DNA from: Sipunculus nudus
Taxonomy: Eukaryota; Annelida; Sipuncula; Golfingiida; Sipunculidae
Length of the DNA: 64,000 nt
NCBI GenBank assembly: GCA_026874595.1
Contig: CM049322.1
Location: forward strand, 45,012,840-45,076,839
Reading direction: 5' to 3'
In this document: positions 1 through 11,874 of the stretch, in pieces
Layout: the number at the start of each line of letters is the position of its first letter
Numbering within the stretch: the stretch's first letter is position 1
Notes under the pieces: generated by a model
Told to the model about the DNA's origin: nothing
What the model saw: the letters and a program-made list of their open reading frames with translations, nothing else
The model's database searches: none
Translations under genes and position numbers: made by a program

Positions 1-1680
1 GCAATGCTTCTTTAAGACATTGCAACGCATATGAAATACGACAATTTTGAATATATTTTAAAAACTGATAAAAACCCCAAAACCACCCATGTATGGCCAA
101 AACATTTTCAGGCTTGGAGACGCATAAGGTACTTTAGCCGTGTTAATTACAAGTGCATACGAGTAACGATCCCGCTTAGAATACAAAATGTTAAACTTAG
201 ATTCAAAAATATCTTTGAAAATAATCTTAAGATCATTATCATGCCTAAGAGCATAAATATCTAATCTCCCGGAGTTTAGGAGAATGAAGATGATCTGCAG
301 GACTATAGGTTTTACAGTATGAAAATTGTAAATATTTATGTTTTCATTACAGCTTTGTATCTCTGACTTGCTCACGACAACTCTCACGTGTGTTTCATAA
401 TAAATACGATATTGGATCCTCTAGTGCTTTGCTTTGCAATTCCTCCAAAATTCTGGATAATATGACAAGGTATATATTTTACGTGAAGAAAGATTGTTAT
501 TAATATAATAAGGATCCTCCTTTTATAAGTTGCCTTTCGTTTATGCTTAGGGAATGCGTTGTTGCCCAGTGAGTTAGAATCATACATTTTACATTAAAAT
601 TTAGTAAGGTGCCCTTGAAAACCTAAGACTATGAACAATTAAGAAATACATCCTGACGTGCATGGGACGTGCATGTACCTAGTACCCATATGTTTAAATA
701 GTCATATACAATATCACGGTCCCGAAACAAACTAGATATTTTTTTAAAGAAAAATCATCTGAGAAATATTTACTAGCTGACTTTCCTTTGGGATGAGATC
801 CAGTGATCGGTTTTTGTCCGTTGTCCTTTCGTGCGGTTCTCCGTAAGCAGGGCCTATAGCGTATGGTACGGGTTACGAACTTGATATTTGTCATGGGGTG
901 CTTTAGATAAATATCTAAACAACAAGGAACTAGGTCACCACGACCTAATTCCTGCTAGACACACTGGACAGAAATATCCTTCCTCCTTTAAAATCTCTAT
1001 TAACTGTTCAAAAAAATATATCATAACCAATAGTTATGAATTTACCCGATAAATATGTATAGTTCTACCGGTGAGTCATCTATACATGTAGTGATAATAA
1101 GATTAAATCATTTGTTGAATTTATAACCTGAGATATAATGCACAGAATAGGACCTGACTACCGCATGGATCTAGTTTCGTAACCTTTAGAGCCAGGAACA
1201 TAAAATTCTAAACATTTTACACTCAAATGACCTAGTTTCACAAGTAAAATGAGTTACTTTTAATCTGTGTTATCATGAATGAAAAAGATAAACAAGTGGC
1301 CCTAAACTCTGATGAAACCCTTTAACATGACACCGTTTCTCAGGGCTTTTAATGTATTCTTCACTTTTGGTGAGATCTATTTTTACATGTTAATTTCATT
1401 TACTTTGGTATTATTTCTGCAGGTTATCAGATAAAATTCTTATTAGACTGGAAGTTTCACCACTACAATTGCTTATTTTAATGTCTAATTTGAATATGTT
1501 CGTCACTTAATCCTGATACCACGTCCGTGTGTCCTAACCCCTGCTCATTGTGCTCCAAATCATAATTTACACCATGAATACAAAATGAACCATTCTATAA
1601 TGTTTAATATCAATATCATAACCAAATTTCATGATCTGATTAAACTTGACGTATATATACTTTTCTACCTCCATTGTGGT
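1..1680. other. No gene recognised
   Basis: AT-rich sequence. The longest open frame (58-387, minus) matches no family I know, has no clear splice sites and overlaps an open frame on the other strand. I looked here for stalk, membrane and tail exons belonging to the lectin copy at 4.1-4.7 kb and found none I can support. Confidence 0.5.
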
Positions 1681-1814
1681 ATTTAATTATGTCTCCATGA
1701 CCCGACAGGCATGATCATATAAAACAGATGTCTGTCTGTATGTATGTATGACCAATTCTTTTACTGTTTTCCCAGCTGCATGCAAGTCATAAAAAGCATG
1801 CATAAAAGTGTGCT

Positions 1815-1935
1815 GATAAACAGAGGGGATGGGGATCTGGCATGGAGGAAAAGGCATCCGCACCGGGAATCGGAATATCGTGGGTTTGAATCCCACTGGC
1901 AGTGAACCAACTTTTCTGTGTATACCCTTTCCATC
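1815..1935 (+). mobile_element. tRNA-derived SINE fragment
   Basis: The stretch contains a Pol III box-B-like element (GGGTTTGAATCCC near 1891) downstream of GGGGATCTGGCAT. The same head, followed by AAAATGGTTAAGGCA (box-A-like), recurs at about 2130-2162. It does not fold into an intact tRNA. I read it as a truncated tRNA-derived SINE; the family name is not known to me. Confidence 0.45.
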
Positions 1936-2119
1936 TATAATCAATGGACCAGCATGGCTATTCATACATTTTTATATATAATAGTTGCCGCACACAATAG
2001 TAGGCCATTAATTCTTCCTGCTGCATGCAAAGTCGCCGTGCCGACACATTTAGTTGGTGAGACTATAAAGTCACTAGGGTGACGACACTACCCTGGTTCC
2101 TATATAAGTGTGTAATTAC

Positions 2120-2175
2120 ACAGAGGGCTTGGGGATCTGGCATAGCAAAATGGTTAAGGCAGCTGAACCTTTTTC
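2120..2175 (+). mobile_element. Second SINE head fragment
   Basis: This repeats the GGGGATCTGGCAT head of the copy at 1.83 kb and continues with a box-A-like AAAATGGTTAAGGCAGC. It is cut off by the (TA)n tract that follows. Confidence 0.4.
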
Positions 2176-2202
2176 ATCTTTAAACAAAGAATCATCATAG
2201 TT

Positions 2203-2203
2203 A

Positions 2204-2259
<56 letters not shown>

Positions 2260-2260
2260 A
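2203..2260. repeat. (TA)n microsatellite
   Basis: A TA dinucleotide tract with one interruption. It directly abuts the minus-strand hammerhead-bearing retroelement end. Confidence 0.95.
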
Positions 2261-2261
2261 A

Positions 2262-2345
2262 CACTGAGGAAAAACAACACTGTAAATTTACAACAGTGTG
2301 ATTTACGGGATGCGACCCGACCATCAGGTGAATGAGGTTGGAATG
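2262..2345 (-). mobile_element. Penelope-like terminal copy, inverted, with degenerate hammerhead motif
   Basis: The reverse complement of this segment aligns with 3276-3350 over about 75 bases. On the minus strand it carries CTGATGG, a CGGG/CCCG stem closed by a TCGCAT loop, then TAAA where GAAA is expected (core 2327-2301). Hammerhead ribozymes are known in the terminal repeats of Penelope-like retroelements. This copy has a substitution in each conserved strand, so it is probably inactive. Confidence 0.55.
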
Positions 2346-2350
2346 AAGCT

Positions 2351-2376
2351 GGGGGGGGGGGGGGGGAGGGGGGTGG
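2351..2376 (+). repeat. Poly-G run
   Basis: A run of 16 G, then A, then 6 G. It could form a G-quadruplex and is also prone to sequencing error. It lies just outside the left arm of the inverted repeat at 2375. Confidence 0.8.
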
Positions 2377-2749
2377 ATGAGCGGGCACGTTGAATATTTG
2401 TTCGCATGCTAGGTTTTAAAACTCAAGACCAGACACAATAACCATAAACAATCCTTTCGTAATAGAACCCACGCTATAAACACTGAACTGTCTAAACACC
2501 TCTGGTGTCCAAAAGACAACAATATCAATTACAATCTCTCCTGGGAAATCTTTGCCACGGCAGGGCCTTACTTCTGTGGGACCAGAAAATGTGATCTCTG
2601 TTTCTCTGAAAAGCTACTTAAAGCTTACCCCGGATCATCGTTTAACTAAAGAGCTGAAATTCTCTCCAAGTGCCGTCATCAAAACAAATTCACTCTAAAA
2701 TGTATTAAAACCTAGCATTCGTACAAATATTCAACGTGCCCGCTCATCC
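2375..2749. repeat. Inverted repeat enclosing a retroelement coding remnant
   Basis: The arms 2375-2419 and 2705-2749 are near-perfect reverse complements; both include GGATGAGCGGGCACGTTGAA. Each arm is bordered outside by a G or C run. The 285-base interior is the GIY-YIG remnant described separately, so the whole could fold back on itself. Confidence 0.85.
2419..2702 (+). pseudogene. Penelope-like GIY-YIG endonuclease C-terminal remnant
   Basis: Reading from the AAA at 2419, the frame gives LKTRHNNHKQSF, then TELSKHLW, then SWEIFATAGPY, a CxxxxCxxC cluster (CGTRKCDLC), EKLLKAYPGSSF, a stop, and finally EILSKCRHQNKFTLK. This is the pattern I know from the end of Penelope-like ORFs, where a GIY-YIG nuclease is followed by a Cys cluster, an NKR motif and CRH.NK. 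The stop TAA replaces the AAA lysine expected in NKR. There is no upstream reverse transcriptase and only about 95 codons remain, so it is a dead fragment. The retroelement family is inferred from motifs. Confidence 0.65.
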
Positions 2750-3275
2750 AACCCCCCCGCCCACACCACCCCGAACCACCACGAGGATCCGCTGGGCAAA
2801 CTTACCTGTTCAGGTAGTTGCTCTCTCTTGAGGGACATGGCGTTGCCACTACCCAATGGTGAGTTTATCGAGTCGAGTCCACTTGGTATGAGTATAATAT
2901 ATTTGCCTTTTATATTGTAAATATGCATTTTATATTATGTATTTTCATAGTATATGTGTATTTTATATCATATGTGTTTACTATTGAAATGTTCATTGTA
3001 TCAAAGGCCGTATTAAAAATCAGCTTACAGTGCTAATTGGGCATCCTAGAAATAAACTATGTTTGTATTTAATATAAACATTTAAACAACAACCAACCTC
3101 TTTGCCCTGTTATGTTCCAGTATCGCACGTGTACCCCGACTAATCCTATTGTGCCCCCGAAGACATTAGGATCAGGGTCAGTCTTTCACATGCTCCTCTG
3201 ATACGCAAAAAGCATAATCTCGTAATCTCGTAAAGTCTCGGCGTGTCAAACTACGCCGTTAACTTTATTCTAACC

Positions 3276-3408
3276 ACATTCGCCTGATGATCAGGTCGCA
3301 TCTCGTGAAACAGACTGTTGTGAATTTACAGTGTTGTTTTTCTTCAGTGTTAAACCGCTCTGGCCTAGTCTGTAGACCATAGAGCACTTTACAACGGAGG
3401 CTAACTCT

Positions 3409-3410
<2 letters not shown>
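3276..3410 (+). mobile_element. Penelope-like terminal segment with hammerhead-like motif
   Basis: The core CTGATGA (3284-3290) and GAAAC (3307-3311) flank a short stem CAGG/CTCG around the loop TCGCAT. The inverted copy at 2301-2327 keeps the better stem (CGGG/CCCG), while this copy keeps the intact core. Together they imply an ancestral, fully canonical hammerhead. It is followed by CT and TA tracts. Confidence 0.55.
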
Positions 3411-3412
<2 letters not shown>

Positions 3413-3451
<39 letters not shown>

Positions 3452-3480
3452 ATATATATATATATATATATATACATATA
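3413..3480. repeat. (CT)n then (TA)n microsatellite
   Basis: About 18 CT units run straight into a TA tract with one interruption. They adjoin the retroelement end on the left. Confidence 0.95.
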
Positions 3481-4102
3481 TAAATGAGTGGCAGGATTTC
3501 CCCCCTGGATTTACATAGTTATGTTCCAGACCTATGTTTGCAATTTTAGGGTGAGATGGAGCCATATATTCACCTGTGCCTTAAATTGACATAATATCTC
3601 GAGCACACCACTTATTTACTCGTGCGCATAAAATAATATGTTGCGCGAACAAAATAATAAGTCGTACGCACGAGGTAAATATTGTTTACTCATGTATCCA
3701 ACGGGCCTAAGTAATATCCTATGCTCTCATTGTAGTTGACTTGCCTGGTATTGTCAGTATATGTTTATCTTGTCTCATGCATACAGTGACTTGAAATAAT
3801 AGCACGTATATACTTAACTAATGCTGAGAACAAAATAAAATATTATAATGGCAATGCAAATTATTTCTTTTTTGTTTCAAAGTACATTGGAAATAGTCTG
3901 CAACATAGGATCCTATATTTATGACCCTGTCATCTGTCGCTATCTTCGTTTCATGAAAGTCAGACCAATCAAATGTTAAAAGATCCTTTAATGATTATAA
4001 TATTTAATCATAAAATCTAAACTCTTAACTTGCTGTTAGACCAAAGCATGAAGTTCCTACTCAACATCAGAGCCTCGTGGCCTATAATTCACTTTTCCTC
4101 AC

Positions 4103-4733
4103 CTTTAATACAAATAACCCCAGTTGTGTCGTTACAATGTCGGGGCTGCCAGATGATACCCTTATCAGTCTGAGCAATAACGACACATTCCTCACCAGTT
4201 ATAACAGCATTCTCGTCCCAGAAGGTGAACCCACTGTCCTCTGCAAAACATGTTAAACATAATATTCATAACTGAGTGAATTCCTGATTTGATTATGAAG
4301 TCAACCACGTTATGATCAAATATAAGGAAAATATTAGAATTATTACTATGGTCATAGCACGGCCTTCTAAATCCTCACTAAAAGTGTTAAATTTTATGAC
4401 AAATAGCCCAGGGCTATGGCTAGTATCTGTGTCATTATTTCTGGCGCAAACGGTTACAGCGGCATCCTTTGTGAAATCACTTCCTTCTGACGTGACAACG
4501 TCTAACGAATCTGAAAACAAATCTAGGCGTGTTTGACCTCATAATTGAATTGGTTTCCATAATTCACGCAAAAATATTGTGCAGATAAAGGATGCTCTTT
4601 TAATCTACCAAACACACAATGGTACTTTAATGTCAATGTACTTAACAAGGGTTATAAATTTTCACTAACAAAACCTACGTGAAGACGGCAATAGGCAGGA
4701 TATCCTCACACATATCCAGGGACTGACTTTCAT
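4103..4733 (-). pseudogene. Shortened CTLD receptor paralogue (copy A), probably non-functional
   Basis: Three exons match the intact receptor at 17.6-24.5 kb. Signal exon 4733-4679 is 55 bases, as in the intact gene, and starts MKVSPWICVRIS. CTLD1a exon 4510-4379 keeps SEGSDFTKDAAVTVCAR but is 132 instead of 228 bases. CTLD2b exon 4240-4103 is 138 bases, identical in length, and keeps FWDE, EECVV, WQPRHC and VICIK. All inferred junctions keep phase 1 (donors GTAGGT, GTGAGG, GTGAGG), so a spliced frame exists. However, the WLSW core, the CTLD1b and CTLD2a exons and any membrane or tail exon are missing, the signal peptide carries an arginine, and the first Cys of CTLD1 is Ser. A small secreted product cannot be excluded. 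Confidence 0.6.
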
Positions 4734-4899
4734 ATCCGCTTCTCTATGGATATATAATTGGTGTGTGCAAACGGTAACTGAGGTGGTAACTGAATTGGAA
4801 TAACAATGAGTTGATGATCATTTACATGGCAGCGCAATAAATGCCGTTGACGGTGAATTTTATCTGGAAATACCCATTGGTTCGAAGATGGTGTATCAG

Positions 4900-5345
4900 G
4901 TGCCCAAAGGCTTAATGATGCAATGGGAATATATTATTGCAAAGATATTCCCAGTTATAAATCATTTCTTAATCCTACAGCACAAACTATTAACTGGTTA
5001 AAACATATGATTCTATAGAGAACCTGATGCAAGCCCATATGTCATCCCGACAGCCTTACCTTCGGATATAATACTACACTGAAAACCTGTGAGTTGAAAT
5101 TTGCTGGTTCCAATGAAGATTCTGAAAATAGTATGTTATGTTTGAACCATTATGAAGACAAAGGCGGACAGAGGGAGGGAGCCTTATTATACCGGCAGAG
5201 ACGATGCGGGAGTTTTCCTAATACACATAGTAAGCATAGAGTATATCATCAAAAGGCTTGATTATATGTAATAAGGACAAGCTTCGTTGAGAGTTTTCAT
5301 ATAATAACTGTTATTTAGACGTATTATATATTGGTAAGACAATAT
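4900..5345 (-). other. 5' region of copy A: conserved untranslated-exon donor and upstream block
   Basis: A donor AAG|GTAAGGC at 5060/5059 matches donors at 24915 (intact copy) and 12973 (pseudogene copy), each 327-377 bases upstream of the signal-peptide exon. The sequence above it (CCTGTGAG...TGAAGATTCTGAA, about 5080-5150) aligns with 24940-25010. This is evidence for a non-coding first exon shared by the family. Confidence 0.45.
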
Positions 5346-8086
5346 TACACATACTTTTTTTAGAACTACAAATATGCCAACCATGTCGATTTCAAGGAAG
5401 GTAGAGAATATTCTGCGATGTAACGTTCCGGTTTTTGCCTGCGTCCCCTTACTCCTCCATTATGCGCATTTTTTAGGAATACTTATGATGTCAACAATTA
5501 AATTCAGCGTAAAGAGTCCGTTTTTGTAAATTACCATATGACGTATTTGTTTGCTTTATGATATGTTTCATGGGAAATGGTGTGGTAACTTTATAAAAAT
5601 AAGGCATATGTTTTCTAAATGAAGATGTCGGTGTATCCCAGGAATCTTTTCCCTCAGTTGTTTATGTAAGACAGATGATTTGTTGACTCTCACTACCATA
5701 AACTAATAAACTTATTATAAACCTTAATTTGAAAGGTCTAGAATATCATATTACGCTGTCAACCGATTGAAGGGGGAAAATGATAAAAATGCAAAGAAAT
5801 TATTTTTATATGTGGGTTTTTGGACTATGTCCTCCAAGTATTTTCTTTCCTGCTGTTTTAAAATATACAATCGAAATAGCTTCAAATAGGCCTTTTTTAG
5901 AAATATTTACAGTTGTGCAATAAAATGGCAATTATGCTAATTTAAGGAGCCGTATATATTTATACTTGCAGTACTATTGTTGAAAATGTATTTTTTAAAT
6001 ATTGAAGTTTGAATGATATATGTGGTCAATGTTTAAGTATATTCATTACGTTCAATTAATTTCTAGTGATACTGAAGCACAATCATGTATGTATTGACAA
6101 GTGACAGGCTTGCTTGGATACGATGGGCTTGCATTAATATGTTAACCACGCAGGCTTGTACGCTTCGAGGATGCCCGTACGTGACAAGCATGTAAGGAAT
6201 AAGCATGGATATATGTTATTAGCATGCATGTATTAGTGAAGCAAATGAATTTGTGATAAGCATGCATGTATCTGACAAGCATCTGAAAAAGTTTACAAAT
6301 ATATGTTGGATAACACAGATTTGAATTTCGCTTACCCCTTTCTCTTTCTCATGGTTAACATGATGTTCAGATAAAGACTTGGGTACAGACGTGATTATTA
6401 AAAAGATTAATTTAAAGTGACCATATTTTAATCTGTTTTAGTTCAAACTGGAACGGAGACTACTACGACTAAGAACTAAATTTATTATAAATTGTATAAC
6501 TTCGCAAAAATAAAAAAAAGATAATCAATATGAAAGTTAAGAAAGTTACAATTATCATACTTCACACATTTGATTGATACAATTCATCTGCCAGGATAAT
6601 GCTATATATTGTATTACCAGTAGTTTGGTTGAAATAAATTGTATTGTTACCCTTATTTTTATATCTTTTTAATCTTATCTACCAAGGTCACTATAGGAAA
6701 AACTATAAACTGCGCTTGCTAATGACAAATAGATTTGACACATCTCTCTGTAAAATGTGTTAAATTTCTATCTCATACGTGTAACGTCCTGCACAGTTGA
6801 ATAAAATGGATTGTGATAAAAAGAGTCATATTGCTGATTGCATTGTAAAGATTAAAATTTATATATTTCCATTACCGTTCGTTAAAATGACGTTTCCATC
6901 TTAAAGTTATAATAGTATTGTATTTAGTCAGTTACTATTCAGATATTATGAAACTCTATCCTGACCAACGAAACTTCGGATGCATTGATATAAGTAAAAT
7001 GATTTGCAACACGCCATAACGTCTGCCCATGGCTTGTGTATATATCAGATAGTTCTTTAGTTTAAGGCTCTGGCTAATGCAAGTGTAAAAAGTTATTTCT
7101 TTTTTTATTAATTCCACCTTAAGACTTGTATGTTTAAGCTCATACAGAATAAAACGGACTGTCAGAGATTAAGGGTAGGGTGAGCTAAATGTTCCCACTT
7201 TACTAAATATTCAACATTTTTATTTACTATATGCTTATTAGTACATGTATTGTATAATATCCTTGAAATGGATTAACAGACTGATTGATTAATTATGAAT
7301 CCTTCTCATTGGGCAATAACTACGGGAGTTTATTGGTTATAAATGGAAAGCTGATGTGACGTTTGACTCGTTTTATTTTCAATTGAGAACACATTTATAA
7401 AATGTGCATAAAAATCTGATGATCTCTGTCATGGTACGTCATTTTGAGACGTTAATTGGGTCAGCGTGTTATTGTTGTTAACAAATTCAAGCTTATGACG
7501 ATATACTTATTAGACGATCTTTCCTATAAATAATCGGCCTCAAGAATAATGTGGTTATGTAAATTTTATAACAATTTAAATTATGACGCATAAAGCGCGT
7601 ACAGACAAGCAAAAAAGACAAAAGAGAGACAGAGGCAAGGAACTGAACCTATGTCGTCTATAGGGATTAGGTCTGTTCTTATGTCAGTTTTTTATGAACA
7701 AAACATTTTCTTTATTAAATGTTTCATAATCTTTTGCGGAATTTCATTGCAATCAGTTCATTTTAGTAATATACATATATTGTTTCTTATAGAAGCTGAT
7801 GTTAGAATTTGCATGCCGCTAATAATAAAAAAATATTATATATTACAATATACCTTTCCTTTTAAAGGATAATGTTAACTATGAGATTGACAAATAAGAA
7901 GAATCTGACAGTCTTGACTCAAATATGATAAATTTTCATTTAGATAAACAGCAAAATAAGCAGCTTCATAAACATTTAAATTTCCTGTCAAAGTTTGAAA
8001 GTTCTTGTTTTTGCTCTCCTTTTCTTAGGTAATACCACCACCAGGTGCAGAGCACGCCCGACAATACATCGAACGTGAGTACTTAC

Positions 8087-8130
8087 GTCTGGTACACTTA
8101 ACACCAGCTGGCTTGAAACAATTGTTGATT
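8087..8130 (-). pseudogene. Remnant of a CTLD2b exon
   Basis: Only the last 44 or so bases remain, reading CFKPAGVKCTR and followed by a GTAAGT donor (8086-8081). The upstream two thirds of the exon, with FWDE and EEC, are gone. It matches the end of the exon at 10902-11034. Confidence 0.6.
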
Positions 8131-8217
8131 CTCATCACTATAACACCTTAAATTAAAATGTTTAGAATATTATAATACTGCCTACCAATAAAAGGAAAAA
8201 TGGGATAAGAAAGCACG

Positions 8218-8219
<2 letters not shown>

Positions 8220-8273
<54 letters not shown>
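8220..8273. repeat. (TA)n microsatellite
   Basis: A pure TA tract of about 27 units. Confidence 0.95.
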
Positions 8274-8275
<2 letters not shown>

Positions 8276-8814
8276 TTTCGGATAGTGTTTTTCAAATAAT
8301 TGTTTTCCTCTTGTTTTGAATTATACGATAGAAATAGGCATATATGTAACTCCACAGTTTATAACATACCGATACTGTTAACTGTAATTTGAATGATCGA
8401 CTTGTATTTTCATTTTGATATACTTTCAATAATTGAATAAAGTTATGTAATTCCACATGGAATCAATGAATTGATTGGACGATTAAAACATCGGTACCAA
8501 TGATGATGAAGAATTAAGTAAATACAACATCTGTATGTGAATATTGACGTTACAGACTTTATATCAAATCTAATTAGAAATATGTAAATAGTGTATTCAG
8601 TGCAGTGCCTACCAATAGAAGATGTACATAAAAACAGTGTAATTTAAATAAAACTACAATGAAAAATTAAAGACCCTCGAACATATAACAATATAATAAT
8701 TTTTTTGTTTACATATGGGTATTGTTTTAGGCTCTCCTCCAATAGTAGTAGTATGTATGTGGTGAAAATTAAAACCTATGCATTACGTTTAGTTCATTTC
8801 TAGTGGTACTGAAG

Positions 8815-9015
8815 CACAATCATGCATGTATTGACAAGGTGACAGGCAAGCTTGGATGTGATAGGCTTGCATGTATAAGTTAACCATGGAGGCCTGCATG
8901 CCTCGATCATGCCCGTACGTGACAAGCATGAATGTAAGGGATAGGCATGGATATATGTTATAAGCAAGCACGTATTTGTCAAACAATTAGTTAGTGATAA
9001 GCATGCATGTATCTG
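8815..9015. repeat. Degenerate GCATGNATGTA minisatellite
   Basis: Short units of the type GATAAGCATGCATGTAT recur irregularly. The same block is present in the other duplication copy at about 6080-6290. The open frames across it come from the repeat and are not genes. Confidence 0.6.
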
Positions 9016-11757
9016 ACAAACATAAGAAAAAAAGTTACAAATACATATTGGATAATTCATATCGGAATTTCGCTTACCCCTTTCTCATTTACGATGTTAA
9101 TTTAATGTTAAGATGTAGACTTTATTACAGACGTGATTATTAAAAAAAAAATAATGTAAAGTGTCCATATTTTATCTTTCAGTATTGCTGTTTAAGTTCA
9201 AACTGGAATGGAGACTACTACGACGAAATACTAAATTTACAAGATAATGTATTACTTTGCAAAAACCGAAAATCAAAATGAAAGTTATGAAAAATACAAT
9301 AATCATACTTTACACATTTGATTGAAACAATTCATTTGCCAGAATAATACAGCATATTATATTAATAGGAGTTTCTTATTACCATCGCATCTGAAAGAGT
9401 TTGGTTGAAATAAAATTGTATTGTTATTATTTATCGCTGCAGGTAAAACTACATACTTCTTTTGCTACTGATCAATACTCTGGCATGTCTCCCTGTAAAA
9501 TGTGTTAAATGTCTATCTCGTACATATAAAGGTCCTGCACAGTGGAATAAAATGGATCTGGATAAAGAAGACGTATTGTTAATTGCAATGTAAAGATTAA
9601 AATTTAAATGTTTCCATAACCGTTTGTAAAAATGACGTTTCAAACTTAAAGTTATAATAGTATTGTATTTAGTCAGTTACTTTTTAGTTATTATGAAACT
9701 CTATCAGGACCGACGAAATTTTGATGCATTGACATAAGAAAGATGATTTGCAACACGCCATTACGTTTGCCCATGGCTTGTGTATATATCAGTTGTGTCC
9801 ATTAAAATGGCCATATTTAGGAAGATAATGGCACCAAACTAGGTAATTAGTATTGAAATGTATGTATAGGTCTTTAGTTAAAGGATCTGGTTAATGCCAG
9901 TGTCAATCGTGATTTCTTTTTTATTAATTCCACCTTAAGACTAGTATATTTGAGCTCAGAGAGAAATAAACGGACTCTCACAGATTAAGGATGGCGTGAG
10001 CTAAATGTTCCCACCTTATTAAATATTCAACATATTTATTTCCTGTGTCCTAATAAGTACATGTATTGTATAATCTCCTTGAAATGGATTAACAAACTGA
10101 TTGATTAATTATGAATTATTTTGATTGGGCAATTACTACGGGAGTTTATTGGTTATAAATGGAAAGTTAGTGTGATATTTGAATCGTTTTATATTCAATT
10201 GAGATCAAATTCATAAAATGTACATAGATAGTCTTATGATCTCTGTCATGGTACTCTTGGAGACGTAAAATTGGGTCAGCGTGTTTTTGTTGTTAACAAA
10301 TTCAAGCATTTGACGATATACATGTTAGACGAACTTTCCTATAAATAATCGGCCTAAAGGATAAGGTGGTATGTAAATTTTGTAACAATTTAAACTGTGA
10401 CGCATACAGCGCGTACAGCGCAGAAAAAGACAAAAGAGAGACAAAAGCATGAAATTAACCTATGAAGTCTATAGGAATTAGGTCTATTCTCATGTCACAT
10501 TTATATGAACAAAACCTTTTCTTTATTAAATGTTTCATGATCTTTTGCGGAATTTCATTTCAATCAATTCATTTAAGTAATATACATGTATTGTTTCTTA
10601 TAGAGGCTGATGTTAGAATTCGCATGACGCTGATTATAACACAGATATAGTATTATAAAATATATCTTTCCCTTTAAAAGATAATGTTAACTTTGATATT
10701 GACAAATAAGAAGAATCTGACAGCCTTTACTCAAATATGATATATTTTCATTCAGATGAAAGCAAAATAAGCAGCTACAATCAGATACATTTAAATATCC
10801 TGTCAAAAGTTGAAGGTTCTTGTTTTTGGCTCTCCTTTTCTTAAGAATACCACCACCAGGTGATGAGCAGGCCCAACTGTACATCAAACGTAAGTACTAA
10901 CGTCTGGTACACATAACACCAGCTGTTTTGTAACAATGCCGGGGCTTCCAGAGGAAACCTCGATTCGTTTTAGCAATAACAACACACTCCTCATCTCTAA
11001 TGACAACATACTCGTCCCAGAAGGTGTATCCTCTCTGATCGGAAAGATAAAACAGTTCTCTTTCATACAGGGTAAATGGAAATTCTATAGATTTTAGTGA
11101 CCAATGTGCAGCAATAGATCATGTGTTTTCTTTATACGAATATCAATCTTTCTAATTCTACACAATATTCTTTCTTATGCTCATGCTAGTATCAATGGTA
11201 GGTGCTGTATTGTATAAAGTAATCGTACCAAGTGCACGAATGGCCCGTTTCACTGATTTGATTAATATAATCTAAAAAAAGGAAATTAGGCTTTTACTGC
11301 TTGACTTTTACCGACTTTATGGCTATCGTATTCAATATGACGAATCTCAAACCAAAGTACAAATGTTGGTGTAGTTCTTGCATTCAGTGTGAGAGTAACA
11401 TCTTACAAAGTTGGAATAACTGCCAATTGACCACCCAATACTTTGTTTACGACCTTTGCTACTCCCCAATTCTTTTTGATTAATGAATTGTGTATATGCC
11501 GTCTGTTTTTTTTTTAATCAAGTTTTTATTTGGGATTTCAGAAAGACGATAGGAAGTTACTTAATAAAAAAAAGAAGGCATTTAAAGAGGTTTGTTTATT
11601 TTATTTATATACATTCAGATACGTTAAATTCTTCTACAATTAAAAATCAAAGATTTCAAGGTAAAATAAAGTAACATTTCGCGGACGCCTGTTCTCGTTG
11701 TTATTGTAAAATAAGCAGTAGGTGCACCACAGGCTGCTTAAAATACATCAGACTTAC

Positions 11758-11874
11758 ACCTATGGGAACACAAATACCGTGCCTTGATTCTGCAATTAGA
11801 AAGTACGATGTACTCGATGCCTACACTCATGCCGCATGTTTTACCTTGTGCTTGTTGATTAGGTAGGTAGTCAC
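11758..11874 (-). pseudogene. Copy B CTLD1b exon, intact
   Basis: The exon is 117 bases, equal to exon 3 of the intact gene. It has acceptor TGCCAG, donor GTAAGT and an open frame with TCGMS, LSNC and RYLC at the canonical Cys positions. It has stayed clean while its neighbours have decayed. Confidence 0.7.

Larger units (their letters stand above)
5800..10930. repeat. Tandem segmental duplication, two copies
   Basis: About 5800-8130 and about 8290-10930 align with small indels over most of their length (for example 6061/8799, 7651/10462 and 8030/10848). The offset is 2.45-2.8 kb because of indels. Each copy ends in the last CTLD exon of a minus-strand receptor copy. The matched open frames at 7651-7872 and 10462-10650 differ mostly at amino-acid-changing positions, so I do not call them genes. 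Otherwise this is intronic or intergenic sequence. Confidence 0.8.

Noticed and set aside
1815-1935. tRNA gene
   Set aside because: Only box-like elements are present; no cloverleaf or anticodon arm can be drawn, so it is called a SINE fragment.
7651-7872. Open frame repeated at 10462-10650, hydrophobic
   Set aside because: The copies differ mostly at amino-acid-changing positions and lie inside a segmental duplication; no family or context supports a gene.
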